Source of the DNA: Cryptomeria japonica
Lineage: Eukaryota > Streptophyta > Pinopsida > Cupressales > Cupressaceae
Assembly (NCBI RefSeq): GCF_030272615.1
Contig: NW_026729273.1
Span: forward strand, 57,501 to 80,000
DNA: 22,500 nucleotides
Direction: 5' to 3'
Position numbers and translations under genes: made by a program. The notes beneath the pieces are model-generated. The model saw only the letters and a list, made by a program, of their open reading frames with translations. It was not told the origin of the DNA and ran no database searches. Shown here piece by piece: positions 16,672 to 22,500 of this stretch. How positions within the stretch are numbered: position 1 is the stretch's first letter; every line of letters begins with the position of its first letter.

Positions 16672-16782
16672 TTTGATGCGCTGCCTTCACTAATTTCCAG
16701 AAAAGGCAAAAAAAAGAAAAAAATGAGATTTTAAAATTTCCGTTTTGAAAGATAGTGAAAAAAACGGAACGCGGGTGCCATC
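16672..16782. repeat. AT-rich island 7 with perfect 9-bp hairpin (copy A)
   Basis: TTCCGTTTT (16738-16746) and AAAACGGAA (16761-16769) around the same 14-nt loop as island 4. It is followed within 50 bp by the copy A/B junction. Confidence 0.82.
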
Positions 16783-16856
16783 TTGAGCCCGCCCTGGTGT
16801 GCAGCCCAGGCAAGTTGTGCGCACCAAGGCACCCACCCTGGCCAAGGTGGGTCACG

Positions 16857-16875
16857 GGGTGGGTCCTAGGGTGGG
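16857..16875 (+). other. G-quadruplex motif (copy B)
   Basis: Identical to 11286-11304. Confidence 0.7.
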
Positions 16876-17315
16876 TAACGGGGTGGGTACTAAGGTGCGT
16901 GCCAAGGTGGGTCATAGGGTGGGTGCCAAGGTGGGCACCAGGGTGGGTGTGCACCAACCCTAGCCAGGGTAGGTCACGGGGTGGTTGTCGGGGTGGGCGT
17001 CAAGGAGCCAAGGTGGGTGGCAAGTAGCCAAGTTGCGTGCCAAGGTGGGTGTCGGGGTGGGTGCCAAGGATCCAAGGTGGGTGCCAAGGAACCAAGGTGG
17101 GTGTCTGGGTGGGTGCCGAGGTGGGAGCCAGGGTGGGTCCCAAGGTGAGTGCAAAGGTGGGTGCCAGGGTCAAGGTGAGTGCCAATGTGGGTTCCAAGGT
17201 GCCAGGGTCAGGGTGAGTGCCAATGTGGGTTCAAAGGTGCTAAGTTGGGTGCGAGGTTGGGTGCGAGGGTGGGTGGGTGCCAAGGTGTGCTAGGTGGAAG
17301 CCCGGGTGGGTCGGC

Positions 17316-17691
17316 ATCCCATGGGTGTCGAGTTGGGTGCCTGATGGGTGCTTCTTGTCAAGTTTTAGTCGTCGGGACTCATTTCGAGCCTTAGAGGTCG
17401 TTTCTTGTCCGGTTGCCCTGTCTTCGACCTGGGAACCCAATTTTGGTCCTCGGGTCCCATTTTTTTTTGTCTCGCATCCCACTTTTGGCCTGTGGCCTTT
17501 TCGGGGTCGATTCTCGTTTTGGGCATCAGAGCATGTTTCTTCTCCTAAAACCCAATATTTGTTTATTAAGTCTCGGAACACATTTTTGTTCTCGTGGACC
17601 CATCATGGGTCTTGGAACGCATTTGTGGTCCTTGGGTCCCATTTTGCATCCCGAAACTTGTGTTTTGGTGCTTGATCCCTATTTTGGGTGC
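17316..17691. other. T-rich spacer upstream of 5S (copy B)
   Basis: No difference from 11745-12120 was noticed. Confidence 0.6.
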
Positions 17692-18083
17692 CCACCTTGC
17701 ACCAAGTGCGCACCCGGGGCAAACCGAGCGCCTTGGTGCACCGGGGCAAGATCGAGCGTGCACCCGAGGCGCCCCGAACATGCACCAAGGTGCACTCGGC
17801 CCACATGTGAGCGCAGGTCGTTGCGCCCGAGGTGGTGTGTGGGCACCGCGTTGCAGACGGGACACTGCACGCACACGACGCCCCCTCCAGGTGCACGCAC
17901 GTAGGCCGGGCCGGGTGCACACCCGACGCCCTAGCAAGGTGCGCGCACCCGGGCAGGGCTCACACTTGGCGAACGGGGCGCACTTCGCGAGGGAGGGTGT
18001 GCACCTCGACGGGGGTGGGTGGCCGGGGTGGATTCGCACGTGGGTCGCGGTTTGCTAAGTACACACTGCGACAAGCTCATAAC
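17692..18083. other. GC-rich region upstream of 5S (copy B)
   Basis: Same as 12121-12512, including 'taagta' at -28 and C at -1. Confidence 0.55.
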
Positions 18084-18203
18084 GGGTGCGATCATACCAG
18101 CGTTAGTGCACCGGATCCCATCAGAACTCCGCAGTTAAGCGCGCTTGGGCCGGAGTAGTACTGGGATGGGTGACCTCCCGGGAAGTCCCGGTGTTGCACC
18201 CTT
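18084..18203 (+). rRNA. 5S ribosomal RNA gene (copy B)
   Basis: Identical over the 120 nt to the gene at 12513-12632, with the same intact internal control region, the same helix I ends and the same flanks. It is an exact second gene in the adjacent module, 5571 bp away. Identity extends far into both spacers, so it cannot be attributed to selection on 5S and points to a recent duplication or strong homogenisation. It is in the same orientation as the first gene and opposite to the Pol I-type motifs. Confidence 0.97.
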
Positions 18204-18214
18204 TTTTAGTTTTT
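18202..18214 (+). terminator. Pol III terminator of 5S (copy B)
   Basis: The same double T tract as in copy A. Confidence 0.9.
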
Positions 18215-18625
18215 CGCCGGGCGTCGCAATGCTATTTGAATAAACCTTTTGCCCGTTTGCGTTCTCGTCGGGGCCGGGCCGGGCCGGGGTGCGCTGCCCG
18301 CACTACCGCGCGCGCGGGGGCGACACCGAGCGCGCACCCGAGGCGCCCCGAGCACACAGGCCACGGTGCAACCCGGGCGTTGTGCGCGCACCCCGGTGCG
18401 CCCGAGGTGCTGCGCGCGCACCCAGGTGAAATCGGTGTGCACCTCGGCCAGTGCGCGCTCGGTCGAGTCGCGCACGTTGGCCAAGGTGCACGGTGATGTT
18501 TCTTACTCTAAGGTTCCGCACCAGACGCCCGGGACAGGTGAGCGAAGCTGGGCGGGGCCGGGTGCGCGGCCGGGGCAGGTGCACGCAGCTGGAGAGAGCT
18601 TTGGAGCACACTTCGGAGCGCACCA
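18215..18625. other. GC-rich spacer downstream of 5S (copy B)
   Basis: Same as 12644-13054; no gene seen. Confidence 0.55.
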
Positions 18626-18735
18626 ATGATGCGCTCCATTCAAAAGTTTCCTGAAAAGGCAAAAAAAGTTGAGATTATAGAATTTCCCACTTGAGAGATT
18701 GTAAAAAAAAAAAATTTAAAATGAAGGAAACGCGG
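18626..18735. repeat. AT-rich island 1, diverged type (copy B)
   Basis: Counterpart of 13055-13164. Confidence 0.75.
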
Positions 18736-19368
18736 GTGCCAAGGTGTGCGCAGCCCAGCCAAGGTGTGCGCACCAAGGCGCCCACCCTGGCGAAGGTGCA
18801 CGCAAGGTGCGCACCCGAGGCAAACCGGACAATTAACCCAACTTTCGACTTCGCGCGCACCTTGGAGCGCACTTCGGAGCGCTCCTTGGTGCGCACCAAT
18901 CTTGGGCACCTCGGAGTGCACCATGGCGCCCACCAAGGTGCGCACCCGGGGCAAACCGAGCTCCGACTTCGTGCGCACCTTGGAGCGCACGAAAGGTGCG
19001 CACCATGGCGCCCACCAAGGTGCGCAGCCCAGCCAAGGCGTGCGCATCAAGGTGCGCACCCTGGCGAAGGTGCGCACCCGGGGCAAACCGAGCTCCGACT
19101 TCGTGCGCACCTTGGAGCGCACAAAAGGTGCGCAACCCAGCCAAGGTGTGCGCACCCCGGTCAAACCGAGCTCCGAATCGTGCGCACCAGAGGTGCACGC
19201 CATCGTGCGCACCTTGGAGCACACTTCGGAGCCCTCCTTGGTGCGCGCCGATGTTGCGCACCTCGGAGCGCACCCGGGGAAAACAATGCAATTAACCCGA
19301 CTTTCGACTTCGTGGGCACCTCGGAGCGCTCTCGGGTTCGCACCTCGGAGCACACCGAGGTGCGCACC
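18736..19368. repeat. GGTGCGCACC modules, diverged block (copy B)
   Basis: Counterpart of 13165-13797. Confidence 0.75.
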
Positions 19369-19421
19369 TTTGATGCGCTGCCTTCACCAATTTCCAGAAA
19401 AGGCAAGAAAACATTGAGAAG
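19369..19421. repeat. AT-rich island 2, truncated (copy B)
   Basis: Counterpart of 13798-13850. Confidence 0.75.
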
Positions 19422-20408
19422 GTGTGCGCACCGAGGTGCCCACCCTGGCGAAGGTGCACGCGAGGTGCGCACCCGGGGCAAACCGGGCTCCGACTTCGTG
19501 CACGCCGCACCTTGGAGCACACTTCGGAGCGCTCCTTGGTGCGCACCAGGGCGCGCAACCCAGCCGAGGTGCCCACCCCGGCGAAGGTGCACGCGAGGTG
19601 TGCACCCGGGGCAAACCGGGCTCCGACTTCGTGCACGCCATGGTGCCCACCGCGGCGAAGGTGCACGCGAGGTGCGCACCCGGGGCAAACCGGGCTCCGA
19701 CTTCGTGCACGCCGCACCTTGGAGCACACTTCGGAGCGCTCCTTGGTGCGCACCATGGTGCCCACCAGGGCGCGCAACCCCGCCGAAGGTGCACGCGAGG
19801 TGCGCACCCGGGGCAAACCGGGCTCCGACTTCGTGCACGCCGCACCTTGGAGCACACTTCGGAGCGCTCCTTGGTGCGCACCATGGTGCCCACCAGGGCG
19901 CGCAACCCCGCCGAAGGTGCACGCGAGGTGCGCACCCGGGGCAAACCGGGCTCCGACTTCGTGCACGCCATGGTGCGCACCGCGGCGAAGGTGCGCACCC
20001 GGGGCAAACCGGGCTCCGACTTCGTGCACGCCGCACCTTGGAGCACACTTCGGAGCGCTCCTTGGTGCGCACCAGGGCGCGCAACCCAGCCGAGGTGCCC
20101 ACCCCGGCGAAGGTGCACGCGAGGTGCGTACCCGGGGCAAACCGGGCTCCGACTTCGTGCACGCCGCACCTTGGAGCACACTTCGGAGCGCTCCTTGGTG
20201 CGCACCATGGTGCCCACCAGGCCGCGCAACCCAGCCAAGGTGTGCGCACCAAGGTGCACGCGAGGTGCGCACCCGGGGCAAACCGGGGTCCGACTTCGTG
20301 CACGCCGCACCTTGGAGCACACATCGGGGCGCTCCCGGGTTCGCACCGGCGTTGCGCACCGTGGTGGGCACCTCGGAGCACACCAAGGTGGGCAGCGAGG
20401 TGCGCACC
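19422..20408. repeat. Modular array around 'ggggcaaaccgggctccgac' (copy B)
   Basis: Counterpart of 13851-14837, with two substitutions seen: t at 19601 (c at 14030) and c at 19937 (t at 14366). Both are C/T differences; the first is in a CpG context. Confidence 0.82.
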
Positions 20409-20521
20409 TTTGATGCGATGCCTTCACTAATTTCCATAAAAGGCAAAAAAAAAACGAGATTTTAAAATTTCCGTTTTGAAAGATAGTGAGAAAAAGGGAA
20501 TGCTGGTGCCATCTTGAGCCC
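20409..20521. repeat. AT-rich island 3 (copy B)
   Basis: Counterpart of 14838-14950. Confidence 0.8.
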
Positions 20522-20630
20522 GCCCTGGTGCGCAGCCCAGCCAAGGTGTGCGCACCAAGGTGCCCACCCTGGCGAAGGTGCGCGCCCGGGCAATTAACCC
20601 AACTTCCAACTTCGCGCGCGCCAGGGTGGG

Positions 20631-20736
20631 AGCGCACCCAACAACCGGGCCTGGGAAGAGCCAATGCGAGAAACCCCACCAAACGCTCTGACAAAAAAAG
20701 AGGGGGCGCTCCAGTAACCCCGCTTCGGAGCGCACC
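20631..20736. repeat. Interspersed element with 'agagccaatgcgagaaaccc' (copy B, first)
   Basis: Counterpart of 15060-15165; g at 20685 instead of t at 15114. Confidence 0.65.
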
Positions 20737-20903
20737 CTGGGCAAACCCAGCCAAGGTGCCCACCCCGGCCAAGGTGCAGGCGAGGTGCGCACCCGGGGCA
20801 AACCGGGCTCCGACAACGTGCACGCCGCACCTTGGAGCACACTTCGTAGCGCTCCCGGGTGCGCACCTCAGAGCACACCAAGGTGGGCAGCGAGGTGCGC
20901 ACC

Positions 20904-21011
20904 TTTGATGCGCTGCCTTCACTAATTTCCAGAAAAGGCAAAAAAAAAAGGAGATTTTAAAATTTCCGTTTTGAAAGATAGTGAAAAAAACGGAACGCGC
21001 GTGCCATCTTG
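20904..21011. repeat. AT-rich island 4 with perfect 9-bp hairpin (copy B)
   Basis: Arms at 20964-20972 and 20987-20995, as in copy A. Confidence 0.82.
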
Positions 21012-21106
21012 AGCCCGCCCTGGTGCGCAGCCCAGGTAAGGTGCCCACCCTGGCAAAGGTGCGCACCCGGGCAATTAACCCTACTTCCGACTTCGTGCGC
21101 GCCAGG

Positions 21107-21202
21107 GTGGCAACCGGGCCTCGGAAGAGCCAATGCGAGAAACCCCACCAAACGCTCCGACAAAAAAAGAGGCGGCGCTCCAATAACCCCGCTTCGGAGC
21201 GC
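21107..21202. repeat. Interspersed element with 'agagccaatgcgagaaaccc' (copy B, second)
   Basis: Counterpart of 15535-15630. Confidence 0.65.
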
Positions 21203-21373
21203 AGCCGGGGCAAACCCAGCCAAGGTGCCCACCCCGACGAAGGTGCACGCGAGGTGCGCACCCGGGGCAAACCGGGCTCCGACAACGTGCACGCAGCACC
21301 TTGGAGCACACTTCGAAGCACTCCCGGGTGCCCACCGGCGTTGCGCACCGTGGTGGGCAGCGAGGTGCGCACC

Positions 21374-21482
21374 TTTGATGCGCTGCCTTCACTAATTTCC
21401 AGAAAAAGGCAAAAAAAAATGAGATTTTAAAATTTCCGTTTTGAAAGATAGTGAAAAAAAAGGAACGCGGGTGCCATCTTGA
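21374..21482. repeat. AT-rich island 5 (copy B)
   Basis: Counterpart of 15802-15910. Confidence 0.8.
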
Positions 21483-21639
21483 GCCCGCCCTGGTGCGCAG
21501 CCCAGGCAAGGCATGCGCACCAAGGTGCCCACCCGAGGTGCACACCCGGGGCAAACCGGGCTCCGACTTCGTGCAGGCCGCACCTTGGAGCACACTTCGG
21601 AGCGCTCCTTGGTGCGCACCATGGTGCCCACCAGGGCGC

Positions 21640-21917
21640 GCAACCCAGCCAAGGTCTGCACACCAAGGTGCCCACCCCGGCGAAGGTGCACGCGAGGTGC
21701 GCACCCGGGGCAAACCGGGCTCCGACTTCGTGCACGCCATGGTGCCCACCGCGGCGAAGGTGCACGCGAGGTGCGCACCCGGGGCAAACCGGGCTCCGAC
21801 TTCGTGCACGCCGCACCTTGGAGCACACTTCGGAGCGCTCCTTGGTGCGCACCATGGTGCCCACCAGGGCGCGCAACCCAGCCAAGGTGTGCGCACCAAG
21901 GTGCACGCGAGGTGCGC
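21640..21917. repeat. About 278-bp extra block present only in copy B
   Basis: Copy A goes from 'ccaccagggcgc' (about 16062) directly to 'acccgaggcaaaccggg'. Copy B inserts two further rounds of the 'gcgaaggtgcacgcgaggtg' / 'ggggcaaaccgggctccgac' modules before rejoining. Limits are approximate because the flanks are themselves repeated. It is either a gain in B or a loss in A. Confidence 0.8.
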
Positions 21918-22007
21918 ACCCGGGGCAAACCGGGGTCCGACTTCGTGCACGCCGCACCTTGGAGCACACATCGGAGCGCTCCCAGGTTCGCACCAGCGTT
22001 GCGCACC

Positions 22008-22112
22008 TTTGATGCGCTGCCTTCACTAATTTCCAGAAAAGGCAAAAAAAAACGAGATTTTAAAATTTCCGTTCTGAAAGATAGTGAAAAAAACGGAACG
22101 CGGGTGCCATCT
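22008..22112. repeat. AT-rich island 6 (copy B)
   Basis: Counterpart of 16158-16262, with 'gagattttaaaa' intact. Confidence 0.8.
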
Positions 22113-22500
22113 TGAGCCCTTCCTGGTGCGCAGCCCAGGCAAGTTGTGCGCACCAAGGTGCCCACCCTGGCGGAGGTGCGCGCCCGGGGCAATCCGGGCT
22201 CCGACTTCGTGCACTGCATGGTGCCCACCAAGGCGCGCAACCCAGCCAAGGTGCCCACCGCAGCGAAGGTGCACGCGAGGTGCGCACCCGAGGTGCACAC
22301 CCGGGGCAAACCGGGCTCCGACTTCGTGCACGCCGCACCTTGGAGCACACTTCAGAGCGCTCCTTGGTGCGCACCAGGGCGCGCAACCCAACCAAGGTCT
22401 GCACACCAAGGTGCTCACCCCGGCGAAGGTGCACGCGAGGTGCGCACCCGGGGCAAACCGGGCTCGGACTTCGTGCACGCCGCACCTTGGAGCACACATC

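Larger units (their letters stand above)
11258..16828. repeat. 5571-bp 5S-containing IGS module, copy A
   Basis: It starts at 'gcacccaccctgg' and is followed directly by copy B at 16829. Content in order: end of the G-rich array, T-rich spacer, GC-rich 5S upstream region, 5S rRNA gene, GC-rich downstream region, palindromic modules with AT-rich islands. Position-by-position reading against copy B gives an offset of 5571 to about 15470, 5572 to about 16060, 5850 to about 16545 and 5864 to the window end. No difference was noticed before 14030. Confidence 0.93.
16829..22500. repeat. 5S-containing IGS module, copy B (runs off the window)
   Basis: Second copy of the module starting at 11258. Compared with copy A it has about ten substitutions, one 1-nt indel near 21043, a 278-bp extra block near 21640-21917 and a 14-nt extra block near 22399-22412. 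No end is seen in the window, so more copies may follow. Confidence 0.93.

Noticed and set aside
1-22500. 18S, 5.8S or 25S rRNA, tRNA genes
   Set aside because: The conserved 5' end of plant 18S was looked for on both strands and not found. Nothing resembling 5.8S, the 3' end of 25S, or a tRNA with paired arms was recognised by eye.

Overview
The window reads as one giant ribosomal DNA intergenic spacer (IGS) from a plant nuclear genome, most likely a gymnosperm. Two observations fix this. There are two intact plant-type 5S rRNA genes on the + strand (12513-12632 and 18084-18203). There are also thirteen copies of a plant RNA polymerase I initiation motif (TATATAGGGG) on the - strand between 5702 and 9802. 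If those motifs work, the 35S (18S-5.8S-25S) unit is transcribed leftward: 18S lies beyond position 1 and the preceding 25S beyond position 22500. Neither is in the window. The 5S sequence matches what I remember of gymnosperm 5S, and a spacer over 20 kb with 5S inside it fits reported linked 5S-35S units in gymnosperms such as Ginkgo. The species is inference. I found no credible protein-coding gene; the long ORFs are by-products of GC-rich tandem repeats.

Layout, left to right. 1-680 is non-repetitive and presumably 5' external transcribed spacer (ETS). 681-1400 holds diverged repeat fragments. 1401-5340 is a 188-bp tandem array of about 21 units, downstream of every putative promoter and so probably transcribed. 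5341-6670 holds three diverged promoter units, each with an inverted repeat just downstream of the initiation motif. 6781-7100 is a short 50/56-bp array. 7031-8229 is four 311-bp promoter units, the last interrupted by a 52-bp palindromic array (8222-8815). 8884-10064 is a series of 157-bp promoter units and derivatives. 10065-11760 is a G-rich array of degenerate GGTGGGTGCC-type repeats with G-quadruplex motifs.

From 11258 a 5571-bp module (11258-16828) repeats in tandem (16829 to the window end). Each copy carries the end of the G-rich array, a T-rich spacer, a GC-rich 5S upstream region, the 5S gene, and a long field of GGTGCGCACC-based modules broken by AT-rich islands of roughly 100 bp. 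The copies are almost identical, apart from about ten substitutions and three indels (1, 14 and about 278 bp).

How it may work together: Pol I would start at the promoter nearest 18S (5702-5714), with the other twelve acting as spacer promoters. Pol III would read 5S on the opposite strand through its internal control region. The most interesting structures are the leader hairpins, whose arms change together between promoter copies; the placement of the duplication boundary at the centre of a perfect 24-bp palindrome; and the derivation of the 188-bp ETS repeat from a segment still present in the promoter units.
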